The notes beneath the pieces were generated by a model, which did no database searches, was not told the DNA's origin, and worked only from the letters and a program-made list of their open reading frames with translations. A stretch of 64,000 nt of DNA from Nissolia schottii (taxonomy: Eukaryota > Streptophyta > Magnoliopsida > Fabales > Fabaceae). Within the stretch, counting starts at the first letter, position 1, and every line of letters starts with the position of its first letter. The stretch lies in assembly GCA_003254905.1 (NCBI GenBank), contig QANU01101148.1, forward strand, positions 416,630 through 480,629, given 5' to 3'. Below are positions 1 through 11,753 of this stretch, in pieces. The translations under genes were made by a program, and so were the position numbers.

Positions 1-84
1 CAAAGGGTTGTTCTTTTTTTTTTTTTTAAATATTTTTTTCCTCCGTAGTTACTGATATTTAATTATTCTATTGATTACTCCCAG

Positions 85-3000
85 TTCGTAACTGAGAAAG
101 TGTTCATGCGGCTCTTCTTCAACATGATGTTTGATGAGAAAGATGGAAAGGCAGAGCATATGAAAAGTGCATGCATAGAGACCATTGCTTCTGTGGCAGG
201 TCAGATGGGTTGGAAGTCATATTATGCATTGTTGATCAGGTGCTTTCGGGGAATGTCCAGTAGTCCAGATAAGCAGAAAATCTATATACGCTTGGTTTGC
301 TGCATTTTGGATAAATATCATTTTTCAGAGCTCTCTAACCCTGAAGAACCTACGGAATCTATGGGTTTTTGCCTCCATAAAAATTTGTTTCCGAAGATAC
401 AAAAATTGCTTGATTCTGATTCAGATAGGGTCAACATAAATATCTGTCTTACTGCTCTCAAACTACTTAAGTTAGTTTCAGGGGATTTGATGGACTCGAA
501 TCTTCCAACGATAGTTCATCGAATTTCAAGATTCTTAAAGAGTAATCTTGAAAGTGTACGCGATGAAGCGAGGGCTGCACTGGCTGCTTGTTTGAAGGAA
601 CTTGGATTGGAATACTTGCAATTCATTGTCAAGGTTTTGCAGGCTACGTTAAAGAGAGGATATGAACTTCATGTCTTAGGATACACACTTAATTTTATTT
701 TGTGCAAATGTCTTTCTGGTCCAGGTAGTGGAAAGATAGATTATTGTTTGGAGGATCTCCTTTCTGTTATAGAGAATGACATTCTTGGAGATGTTGCTGA
801 GCAAAAAGAGGTGGAAAAGATAGCTTCAAAAATGAAAGAAACAAGGAGGAAGAAGTCTTTTGAAAGCTTGAAATTTGTTGCGCAAAACATTACATTTAAA
901 AGCTGCGCATTGAAGCTCCTAGCACCAGTAACATCTCATTTGCAGAAGCATGTTACACCAAATGTAAAAGCAAAACTGGAAAATATGTTGCATCATATAG
1001 CTGTTGGTATTGAAAGCAATCCATCTGTTGATCAGACTGATCTATTTATCTTTGTTTATGGCATTATTGAAGATGGCTTCAAATATGAAATGGGTTCTCA
1101 TGGGAATAAATTGCAGAAATTGGAAGAAAAGAATTACCGTACTAATGCTAAAAGAGTTTCCACAGGTTGTGTAGTTGCTGGTCGCTTATTGTGTTCACAC
1201 CTTATTACGGTGTTTGCTCTTAGAATTTTGCATAAGCATATGAAGGGTATGAAGATGGATGTTAAAAATGAACATACTTTATCCTTATTAGATCCTTTTG
1301 TCATGCTATTAAGTGATGGCTTGTGCACTAAGTACGAGGACATCTTGTCTGCTTCCCTCGGATGCCTTACGGTACTGGTGAAGCTGCCCTTACCATCCCT
1401 TCAGTTACGGGCTGAGAATGTGAAGGTTGCTCTTCTACATATTGCACAGAGTTCAGTGAACTCAAGCAGTCCTTTAATGCAGTCGTGTTTGACATTGTTG
1501 ACTGTGCTTTTGCGGAACACCAAAGTTTCTCTTACCTCTGATCAGATACACGTATTAGCTCAGCTTCCTATATTTGTTGACCTCGAAAGGAATCCATCTT
1601 TGGTTGCCCTTTCACTTCTAAAGGGGATTGTGAGCCGCAAGCTGGTTGTACCTGAGATATATGATCTTGTTACTAGGGTTGCTGAATTAATGGTGACAAG
1701 TCAAATGGAATCAATTCGCAAGAAATGCAGTAAAATTCTTTTGCAATTTTTGCTTGACTATCGACTTTCAGAAAAGCGTCTACAACAACATCTGGATTTC
1801 CTGCTCTCAAATTTGAGGCAAGTATTTCAAGTATTCTGTTTGTTTCTTGGTTGTTATTATTTGTATTAGTAATGTTACGTGTATGTGGGTGCATGTTCAG
1901 TAAATGCCTAAATTGGCCCTCAAAAGATATGTGACATTAATTTATTCTCTCTAGATTTTTTTTTTATATTAATTTGGCCCTTCATGTTATAAAATAGCCA
2001 TTAATAAATAAACCTTTGGGTTTGAGTTAGATCACTCTATTCTTTGATATGGTATTAGAGCCTATCCTAAGATTATTATTGGGCCATCAGTTGATTATTA
2101 TTCTTGCAAATTCCACGCTCTAGATGTTCATTCTTGGCGTGAGGAGTGTGTTAGAGTACCTTAGAAGTGTAAGGACAACTTTCTTCCATTGAGCTAGCTT
2201 TTGGAGTTGGGTTAGACCACTCAATTCTTCAATGTGTGTGTGTGTGTGTGTGTGTTTAGGGTTTAGGTAACTTGTAAACTCATAGGTAGATTTTAACTTG
2301 TAAATTTGCTAGTAAAATCGAGAGTTTATTTAAATTCGTTCGAGGGTTTTGTGTAGTAGAATCATAAACTAAACCGTGCGTGTGTGTGTGTGTGTGTATT
2401 GCATGCTTGTGCGCGCTTGGGTGTGCCTCCAGAAGATGAGTTAAATTAGTGTTATTTAAAAAGAAAAATAGATTGAACTATCTAAAAATTCTTGCTATTA
2501 TTGATTTTACAGGTATGAACATTCAACTGGAAGGGAATCTGTTCTCGAAATGATTCATGCTATTATTGTCAAATTTCCAAAAAGTGTTTTGGATGAGCAA
2601 TCACAGACATTATTTGTCCATCTGGTAGCTTGCTTGGCCAATGATAATGATGGCACTGTTCGTTCGATGAGTGGAACTGCTATAAAGAAGCTCATTGGTT
2701 CTGTTAGTCCAAATTCGCTTAATTCCATACTTGAGTATGCTCTTGCTTGGTATTTGGGTGGCAAACAGCAACTGTGGGGTGCTGCTGCACAGGTGATGAT
2801 CTTGAAAATGTCTTGTTAATCAATAGAAATCGTAAACCTTGACATAATTTCATCTCACTATTTTGAATTTTATTGTGGGTCTGAAGTCTGATCATTTGAG
2901 GTCTTGCTAATTAGCTTCAGTAGGCTGTTAGCCTTTTACTTTTGTTAAATTTATAATTTCAGTCATAGGGTTATTTGGTAATTTTGGTAGTTCTTGGTGT

Positions 3001-6000
3001 GATTAGTGTGTTGGATTGTGTGGGGCATTTGATATGCCCCAGAAGCTGGGGTGCTAAAGAGTAGAGACAGACAAGTAAAATAGCCATTGGGTTTGACCAA
3101 CATCTGGGAAATGACAGGAATTTATCTCGGTAATGTACTTTAAGGGGTATTCATTCATCCTCAGTTTGACATCCTATTATTTAGAGGTTTGAATGAAGTT
3201 GGTCTCTTGGCACTTTAGTGGAAAAAATGATTAGCCAAATTTTCATGTTATTTGCTGGTGATCTTATTGCCCTAAAGGATGAAGTTTTGGGGATAAGTAT
3301 ATTAAAATTCATTGCCGATGTGCTTGATTGATGAGTATGAAATTCCTGTTAACTCTGGGCTAACATGACATAGGTAGTGGCGTCAAGATATGGTGGCAAT
3401 TGTATGGTTTATCGGATGTAGACTCTATATTGTAGAGAGCTATTCTTATGTGGTTGATCCTTGTTTGAGTGGTGAATGGAGAGGTTATGCTGTCGCCTCA
3501 CTGGCCTGACAAGTAGCCACTAGGGTTCCATTAAAGTTTCTCTGTTTCCATCATCTTTACTATTACCTACGGCATGAACACGTGTGGCATGTCATGTATA
3601 TTCTTGAAAGGGGGGGGTTTGTATGGGATGTCAGATAGCATTAGGGCCTTCTGAGATAGCTAAGTTGTGAAAACTTTTTTAAGCTATCATAAAATTCTAG
3701 CCTTGTTTGTTTTTAGCAGTCTTGTGGATTTTTATAAATGAGTAGTCCTGAGTAGCATAGCATCTTAATCCCTACTGCATTATAGACAGACATGCACATG
3801 TAGCCACATAAACAGAACAACTTCTGGATATTTCTTTAATTACTAACTGACCTCAAGGCATTAACTAATTATTTCTCCCTTTTACTCGTGTTATTCAGAA
3901 CACCAATACCCTTGGCCTGTGTGAAAATATCATCTATCGCCAAACTATGCATATTTCCAGTTTAAATCTATACCAATGTGACAAAGCAGTTCAAAATCAT
4001 GGAATCACATTTTCTTTATATGGGAAAAGAAATTTTATTGGAGTGGAGAAAATATTTACACAAGGAGTAATGCTTTAGCCTCTTAATTCATCCTCTTAAA
4101 CTTCCTCCTAGCTACTTAATAAGGTAAAAAGTGGATGCCTTTTAAAATTTCAAGACATTGAATGCATCTATTTTTTTACCTTATTTAGTAGTTAGGAGGA
4201 AGTTTAAGAGGATGAATTAAGGTGCCCAAGCATTACTTTTACATAAAAGGTGGAGGGAAAGATATTTTTGTTGGCATGAAAACGGAAAGGGTAAAGTTGA
4301 AACAGAACACAACCATAATAGGAATAAACTCCAGTACCTCAACATTTCAGAATTCCCTTTTAGTGATCATTGGGAGAGCTGCAGATGACAATCTTATCCC
4401 GTAACAGAGGCATTTATAGGGAGCACCCTTGGAAATACATGCAATTCCTACCAACCACATGGTCGTAAAACAGTTTTCTCTTCGCTTCTTCTATTACAAC
4501 ACAATTTTCTTGGGAAAAAAGACTCCTTTAATCTCAAAGGACACAAGTTTCATCATAATTGAGAGGAGACATCTGACACCCATGTTTAACCAGAAAAATA
4601 CCAAATAATCTAATTGAAAGTGGCTGCTGAGCAATGCATTAAATTTTCTTCTGTTTACTGACTAGAATCACGTAATGCGCTTCTGAAGGAGGAGTTAGTG
4701 TTAATGTTGTTGAGAACTGCTGTATAGGCAAAAGATTTTAGCTTGGAGGAAAATTTGGTTTTATGGAGGGGTTTGTTGTAGGGGAATCTTTCTCTGCTAA
4801 GTAGAAAAGGAAATGGAAGAAACTTGCTGTATTGATCACCTCAAATATCAAGGACCAATCTATTCTCTGTTTTATAGTTTCAGTTCTTTTGTCTTCAATC
4901 GCAAAAGTTATTCTTCCATACCACATTTTTACTTTTCCAGTTTGCCTCGCTTATGTTGATCTCTTAAATTGATGATACAGGTTTTGGGGCTGCTGATTGA
5001 GGTAGTAAAGAAAGGATTCCGTAAACACACAAATTGTATTTTGCCAGTGATTTTTCGAATGTTGCAGTCTTCCATAGATGCAGTCACACCTGGGCAAATG
5101 GGGTTTTCGGCTGAATCTGTTGTTCCCCTGTGGAAGCCAGCATACTATTCTCTTGTTATGTTAGAGAAGATGATTCATCAGTTCCATGATTTATGCTTTG
5201 CAAAGGATCTTGAGGTAATATTATACGTATTTTTACATACCGATGTGTATAAACGTGTTGTTTGTGGCCTGTTACTATATGAAATATTTGTAGATGCTTA
5301 TGATTGTGATGTGATAGATTGGTGGACTGCATGAAATGAGAATTTACGTACTTACAGGGTTGAGGGTTTTGGGTGGGAAGAAAATCACTGGGGCATAATA
5401 TGCCATGGTATTGATAGTTGAAGATGTGGGCTAACAATAATTTAAAGTTGAATCAGCTATTTTGAGCCTTGAACATATCTGTTGTGCCGTAGTGGGTTAT
5501 GTGGGGTTGGAGAGTCTTAAATGAAGCATAAAATGACTAAGGTCAGTAGATGGAGAGTCTTAAATGAAGCATAAAATGACTAAGGTCAGTAGATTGCTCT
5601 TTTGGCATACTGGGGCCTGATTTGTAATTTTCAAAAAATAAAATAAAATTTTGGGGTGGGGGGGGGGGGGGTTGNTAAGTTCCAACTCCTCAAATCATAA
5701 GCTACTAGAGTTTGGCAAGGTTTTCTCTCTGACCTCACACATGGCCACTATGGACTTGAAACGTTGACAATGTATTGATCCACTTTACTGTGTGTGGCAA
5801 TTTTAAAATTTGGTTACGAACAATGGAATGGCAAGGTTTTGATACCCTGTGGTAATGGTTTTATCATCTTACAATAAGGGGAATTTAAACCTTTAGGGTT
5901 CAAGTAGTTCGCTGTGTTCTGTAGCTGCCTATGTAAACAAAATAATATTGTAGTGTTTTTTTTCTTGCCCCCATTCCCCGTCTTCAGTTTCCTAATTCTT

Positions 6001-7218
6001 AGCAAGCAAACTGTCATGTAATTTTTTTACACCTATTCAGGACATATGGGAAGCAACTTGTGAGATGCTGTTGCACCCACATTCATGGATACGCAACAGA
6101 TCAGTTCGCCTCATAGCCCTATACTTTGCACATGTGACAGATGCTTGCCGAGAGAACCATCAAAGCTCCTTAAAAAGCTATTTTCTTACTAGTCCAAGTA
6201 GACTGTTTTTAATTGCTACTTCCCTTTGCTGCCAACTCAAAATGCCACTCATAGATGATGCTGACAGTAATCTGATGACCCAGAATATTGTCTTTGCCAT
6301 TTGTGGTGTCCATTCTTTGATGGGGCAAATGGCATGCATAGATCTCCCTGCATTCTGGTCCACACTTGAGCAACACGAGAAAGACCGGTTTCTTAAAGCT
6401 TTTGACTTGCTTGATTCAAGAAAAGGAAGAAGCTTATTCATGTCCTCATCTTTTACCTCTTCAGTATATGAAGACGACAATCAGCCAAATGTTGATAAGA
6501 CCCAAAATGTACTTGTCTCGTTACTGCTTAGGAAAATGGGGAAAATTGCCCTTCAAATGGATGATATTCAGGTTGGTGTGGAAACACTCTATGCATTCTT
6601 TAAACTTTGATCAATGTGCTCACAAGTAATATTTGTTGGCTTGTTTAACGCAGATGGGAATAGTCTTCAACAGTTTCAGAAATATTATGTCACAGATTAG
6701 TCAGGATGACTGCATGCGATATGCACATGTGGTCCTCTTACCTCTGTACAAAGTTTGCGGAGGATTTGCTGGAAAAGTTATCAGCGGTTAGTCTTTCTTA
6801 ACTGGGAAAAGTGGAAACATAGACTGGATTTTTTTTCACCCCTCTTGAATTTCCTTATCCTCAAGTGGTTGATAAATTCCAAATTTGATTGGTAGCCATG
6901 ATTTCCCCCTTCCCCCTTTTTCTTTTTTGAATGCTTTCTGAGGATGGTTCTTGTGTACCAGATAATCTGAAGAAGTTGGCAGATGGCACCTGTGGGAAAA
7001 TAGAGAATATTGTGGGTACTCAGAACTTCGTGCAAGTCTACAACCTTATCAGGAAGAACCTTAAGTTGAAAAGAAATAAGAGGAAACAAGAAGAAAAACT
7101 CTTGGCTGTTGTCAATCCTCAGCGAAATGCCAAGCGGAAATTGAGAGTTTCTGCCAAGCATCGGGCCAACAAAAAGAGAAAGATTATGACATTCAAAATG
7201 GGGAGATGGATGCATTGA
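85..7218 (+). CDS. UTP20: UTP20 (small-subunit processome component 20), C-terminal part
   Basis: This is the C-terminal part (about 1055 residues) of UTP20, a HEAT-repeat scaffold of the U3 snoRNP/SSU processome that acts in the nucleolus in 18S rRNA maturation. Six exons join in phase: 85-1817, 2513-2792, 4981-5214, 6041-6571, 6654-6786 and 6962-7218. The first exon follows a polypyrimidine tract and AG at 83-84, so the N-terminal half lies left of the window. Family signatures include YEHSTGRE, NRSVRLIALYF and the basic tail QNFVQVYNLIRKNL followed by LKRNKRKQEEK and NAKRKLRVSAKHR. The tail is Lys/Arg-rich, as expected for a nucleolar RNA-associated protein. The last junction was set by phase: G at 6786 plus AT at 6962 restores the expected KVISD. 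Intron 1 uses a GC donor. Reading frames are otherwise intact. Identity is secure from the conserved C-terminus; the missing N-terminus cannot be judged. Confidence 0.95.
1818..2512 (+). other. GC-AG intron in UTP20
   Basis: The exon ends in phase 2 at AG and the intron starts GCAAGT, the canonical context of a GC donor. The acceptor is TTTTACAG at 2505-2512. The nearby GT at 1822 would join in phase 0 and create an immediate stop (GTA TGA), so the GC donor is the one that keeps the frame open. The intron also carries two GT microsatellites and a segment related to a transposable element. Confidence 0.85.
2233..2398. repeat. Two (GT)n microsatellites flanking a hAT-related segment
   Basis: Tracts of (TG)n lie at 2233-2255 and 2376-2398. 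Between them, about 2262-2385 contains GTAAACTCATAGGTAGATTT and GTAAAATCGAGAGTTTA. These match, in reverse orientation, the end of the element at 25534-26098, so this is a partial copy of the same repeat family. Confidence 0.7.
4066..4237. mobile_element. Foldback MITE (172 bp) in UTP20 intron 2
   Basis: The segment begins AGTAATGCTT and ends AAGCATTACT. About 60 bases at each end are near-perfect inverted repeats: left TTAATTCATCCTCTTAAAC and right GTTTAAGAGGATGAATTAA. The whole unit therefore folds on itself with a short A/T-rich loop. There is no coding capacity. No clear target-site duplication was seen, so the superfamily is left open. The host intron (2793-4980) otherwise shows no recognisable feature. 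Confidence 0.8.
5509..5594. repeat. Perfect 43-bp tandem duplication in UTP20 intron 3
   Basis: The unit starting GGAGAGTCTTAAATGAAGC occurs at 5509-5551 and again, identical, at 5552-5594. Perfect identity suggests a recent slippage or an assembly duplication. It lies in the intron 5215-6040. Confidence 0.85.
5658..5675. repeat. Poly-G run with ambiguous base
   Basis: A run of G at 5658-5671 is followed by an N at 5675. This is a sequencing-difficult homopolymer, and local length is unreliable. It lies inside an intron, so no coding effect follows. Confidence 0.8.
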
Positions 7219-7889
7219 TTTACATTAGTGGCGGAATGAGAAAGGTCCATGTGGTCCAGTATGGTGATAGGAATGCTACTGTGTCAATGTTTTCATTCAA
7301 CAACCGTTCCTACCATGAACCATGGTGGTGCTCCATTAGATATTTCCTTGATATCGTCAGCTTAGAATTTGTATTTGGGACATGTCATCTGGTAAAGGAA
7401 TTGTGGTTTCAAAGTTTGGAGATATTGTGATTGAATTGGCACTTGATGCCTCGAAGAGGCAGAAGACACGCATGAATATTTTGGAATTTTTGTTTACAAG
7501 TTTGAAGCATCACTGTCATGACTGGTGGTAGCCAACTTGTTTTGAGAGACTCGAGTTCATTTACAGTTGTAACATTTGGTTATGGGTTTAGGGTTGCAAC
7601 CTGTTGGTAAGACTTGAGATATAGTTTAGTTATTAAATATACTTTAGTTATTAAGTATAGCTTTTATTAGTTTTAGAATTTGGTTAATAAGTGTTTTAAA
7701 GAAACGTTCACTGCATTGAAATGTTCAAATTTTTCTCTTTCCAATCTAAACCTTCCTTTTCTTAAATCCTTAACAATGCTTTAAGGGAAATTGTCGGCAA
7801 AACTTTAGTTTTTAATTTAGGGCTTAGGGTTTAGGTCATGTGTGTTGCCATGACGGTGCAAATAGATGGAGGAATAAACGAGAGGAACA
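7219..7889 (+). other. UTP20 3' UTR and downstream flank
   Basis: Noncoding sequence following the UTP20 stop codon. It probably contains the 3' UTR and then becomes A/T-rich (several TAGTTATTAA-type stretches near 7620-7660). Short open frames here, for example 7206-7430, overlap the UTP20 end and have no recognisable product. No poly(A) site can be fixed. Confidence 0.5.
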
Positions 7890-8107
7890 NNNNNNNNNNN
7901 NNNNNNNNNNNNNNNNNNNNNNNNNNNNNNNNNNNNNNNNNNNNNNNNNNNNNNNNNNNNNNNNNNNNNNNNNNNNNNNNNNNNNNNNNNNNNNNNNNNN
8001 NNNNNNNNNNNNNNNNNNNNNNNNNNNNNNNNNNNNNNNNNNNNNNNNNNNNNNNNNNNNNNNNNNNNNNNNNNNNNNNNNNNNNNNNNNNNNNNNNNNN
8101 NNNNNNN
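7890..8107. other. Assembly gap (218 N)
   Basis: A continuous run of N. It is followed by a poly-T stretch, so the break is probably at a low-complexity region. Open frames drawn through the N run are meaningless. Confidence 0.99.
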
Positions 8108-10370
8108 TTTTTTTTTTTTTTGGCTTTTTTACATTTACGTCATCCTTGGACCATAGCTTGAAATATCTATTTATTGTCTTGTCTTCTTTTTTTATTTTTT
8201 TATTTTATGAAAGAGCGGTTCTCTTATTAATGTCGATGTGTTGTACAATTTGCTGGAGACTACATGAAAATAAAGAGTGCCGATGTTACAGTCTCGGTCA
8301 CACGTGTTATCACGAGCCCGAGACATGGGATCCTTAAAATGAAAAAACAAATAAAATAATAATAAACAAGAGTTCACTTCATCATAGCAATAAATATTAT
8401 TATAATTCATATATCACTTTCCATGACAGATTAAATGGATTTTGTGGTGAAAGTCTTAAATACTAAAATAATATAACTCTTGATTTAATTATTTTTTAAT
8501 TTAAGATTTACAACTAGATTAAGAAAAATATTAAATCACTTTGCTAATTATATAAAGTAAATTAAATTTATAAGTTATTCATATTTTTTAAAAACAAATA
8601 TTGAAATAATTACATCAACCTTTCGTGAGATCTTAATATACGTATACTTTTCCTTTAGTTTACAAGAGCAGGCATACCTCCTTTAATTTATTTAAAATTA
8701 TTATACATACCTGCCTTAATATTAAATCTTAAATTTAAAAATATTTAAAATGACTATATCACCCTTACTCATTTATTCTATTTCCTTTTAGTGTCGTTCT
8801 CTTTCTCCAGCGACCCACACCTCCTCCTTCCACCACCACGACACCTCCTCGTTAAATTGAAAGCATCCCTCAACAAATTCGCTGGCATCATTACATAAAC
8901 ATTGCCATCTCCCCAATGAACCTCAACAAGAAAATTAGACCAGACAATAAAAAAGAGAATTAAATCAGATTTAACATTGGTATATAATCATGTCTATGCT
9001 CTATTAAAAAAATAATCATGCATTTTGGTGCACCTTGGGGTTATAAATAGACCTAGGGTATAGAGGGAAGGAACATCATCTCATAACATGCCTCCACAAT
9101 TTATTTTTCTCTGCATTAGTGGTTCTACACCTTAGGCTTTTGTTAGTGGTTCTTAGATATTAGTCTACTTTGTGCAAGGATTGTTTGGAACTCTCGCATT
9201 AACGTTCGAGTTCCTTTCATGTTCAACTTCGTTACTCTTGTTAATACTATTTTAGGTTCTTTTCTCTCTGTCTTCATATATGTTTTTATTATTGTTATTT
9301 ATTATTATGACTTTGCATCCTCCATTCATGCTGGAGTAATTTTCTAATACCTTGCATACTGTAATTCTAGGATTATGATTAGTTTGAGGTTCTTGTGTTT
9401 CATGTTTGTTCATAATTCTCCATTCTTTTCTGATTAATAACAGAGTGATAATGTGTTATTAGTTAGGATCAATTCTAAATTGATGAATCATGACGATCAT
9501 ATGATTTATTGAATTAGGGTTTCTTAGGATTGGTAATTTGAATTAATTAATTAGGATTATCCAAGTTGGTAAAGGGAATTGGGCATTAATCTAATTACAT
9601 TAAGTTGTGCAATTGATGAAGAAATTAGTCTAGGTACTTAAGACTGAGATCTTGATTGTTAATGCTTGTACTAATTAATGCTTAGGAAAATGTGATCGTG
9701 ATCTTTTAGGTGAATTGCATGTTAGCTGAAGATCTCTAGCTAATAAACAACAACCCCTTTTATGAACATTGATTTGTGGAACAGATGATAATTAATCCTT
9801 AACCTACGAAGAATAGTATGCATGGTATTGCTTTTCATAATTATTAATTTTAATCTCTTGAATTACAGCCGAACTACCCTTGATTTAATTTTAATTAGTT
9901 AATTTGATTCCTTGTGAGACGACTGGCGTTACTCGATACCATATTTAATTAGGTTTACTTAGTTTCTAATTTTATTTGACTAAAGGGTAGATGACAACTT
10001 CTGTGTCAGTCATGTTAGAGCTTTCGTAGAGACGGTGTCCTTACATGCAGTTACTCCAAATTTGGAGTGTGGCACACATCCTTGTTGCTACCCATTTTCA
10101 TAGATTTTCCGCTAACCTAATTTTTTGGTAATTTTATTTTTTTTAGGTGATATTTTGTATTTTTTTGGTTGAATATTTTGTATTGTTTTTGTTGAAATAT
10201 TGAAATTAGTTCTGTTGGGCTTGAGCTAGTTTCTACTTTTTATTTTTATCCTAGAGCCATTTTAATTATGAATTGTTAGGCCAATTTTAATAGTTAAAAT
10301 ATACTAAGGATAAATATGTAAATTAACGCTGTTGAATCAATTAAATTCTTATTTTACTAAATTCCAAACA
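8108..10370. other. AT-rich intergenic DNA with LTR-leader-like remnant
   Basis: There is no gene. From about 9040 to 9990 the sequence has a TATA-like TATAAATAG (9041-9049) and a T-rich leader. A long AATTAATTAATTAGG-type stretch follows, then CCTTGTGAGACGACTGGCGT near 9911. This organisation resembles the R-U5/leader of plant LTR retrotransposons, but no second LTR, primer-binding site or coding domain was found. The LTR reading is tentative. A short palindrome GTCTCGG...CCCGAGAC lies near 8290-8322. Confidence 0.35.
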
Positions 10371-10373
10371 TAA

Positions 10374-11109
10374 GGGGGTGTTTGACAACTCCAAGAACCA
10401 AGTTAACTAAGTATTATTGAGCTTGATTTTATAAAAATTGTGTTTAGTAAAAACTCAAGATTTATTTTTTTAAAAAAAAAACTAATATTAAACCGATTTT
10501 ATTTCATCTAATTTTTTCAATTTTTAGTTCCTACCAATTCACTTCTCACATTCCACTAATTTTTTCAGGTCTAGAAGTCTTTGTCTTTTAATTTAAAATC
10601 TCTACTCTTATTTCACATGCTCATTTCATCATATTTTATCTTTCTCTGATTTGCACTTTGCGTTATTATCTCCATCGTCAAACAGTGAACAAAGACACAA
10701 ATAATTCAGGTTAGTAATATAATTTAACTTGTTATTATTTGTAAATTTGTATATGCTTAATTATTTATTTTCCATTACACTTCTTCTTTTGTCGTTCTAC
10801 TTTAGGATTCTCTTTAGATTTTTTATCCACTCTCTTTAGATTTTTTTTTTCAATTTTTTATAAGCTAACAAAACATTGTATTTGATATCAACAAAACATA
10901 AATTTAGTTGGTTGATATCCATTAATTTATTTTATTATTTTAACATGATAAATATTGATAATTTGTACAATATTTTAAAACTAGTTTTAAGTTACTTGTG
11001 AACCAAACACAGTTTAATAAAAAAATTAGTTTTTTTTTATTCAGGTTAACAAAACTAATTCTATTTTGTACATCATTACTCTAGTTCTTGAAGTCTCCAA
11101 AACACCCCC
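10374..11109. mobile_element. PIF/Harbinger-type MITE (736 bp) with TAA target duplication
   Basis: The element starts GGGGGTGTTTGACAACTCC and ends GTCTCCAAAACACCCCC. The terminal inverted repeats extend about 30 bases, covering CCAAGAACCA on the left and TAGTTCTTGA on the right. It is flanked by TAA at 10371-10373 and TAA at 11110-11112, the 3-bp target duplication typical of PIF/Harbinger (Tourist-like) elements. The interior is A/T-rich without a transposase, so it is non-autonomous. It sits about 640 bp upstream of the NIPA start codon. Confidence 0.85.
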
Positions 11110-11753
11110 TAATAATTGATTGCTAAATAAATTCAAATCTCATTTTATATATTTGATTCCAAATATAATATTTTTAATTTATAATTCAAGCCAAATCAAT
11201 TCAATTCAAATAATTTCCCATTTTATTTGATTTCAAATGCACCCAAATAGTTTCCTTCATGTTCAAATTGTTGTTGTTGTTGGTTTTTTTTTTAATTATT
11301 ATTATCATTATTATAATAGTAGACAGCATTAAAAATTCAAAGTATACAAGAAATATAAAAAAAAAAATTAGAAAAAAGGTTTAGAAGACGAGTGTGAGTT
11401 GGAACGGAAGAAAGAAAAAGAAACCAAGTAAGCTGTGCGCATTACACAAAAAAGAGAACGCGAGATGCGGGCGGAGGACATTCTTGATTTGATAGCAGAG
11501 GGAATTAAAATGTGGTTGTATTTGCCATTTTCCCTCTGTGGGGCGCCTAGGCAACGAATTTATCGTTGCCTTTTCTCTTCTCCGGAGACAACCCCCTCCC
11601 TCCAACCAACATCACATCGCCGTGAAGATGGGGTTTCTTTAGCTGCAGAAACTCAGGCGGGGTCAAGGTTTGACCGCCCTGCAAGCTTGATTCGTCAATT
11701 CTTATACCCCTTTTTTTTTTAATTTAATAATATTGTCGTGATACGTCGTCGTA

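Noticed and set aside
6943..6961. Alternative start of the last UTP20 exon at 6943
   Set aside because: It would need a weak donor at 6777 and inserts DGSCVP; the 6786/6962 junction restores the conserved KVISD order in phase.
7838..8337. Open frames running through the N gap
   Set aside because: They exist only because N codons are translated as X; no supporting sequence.
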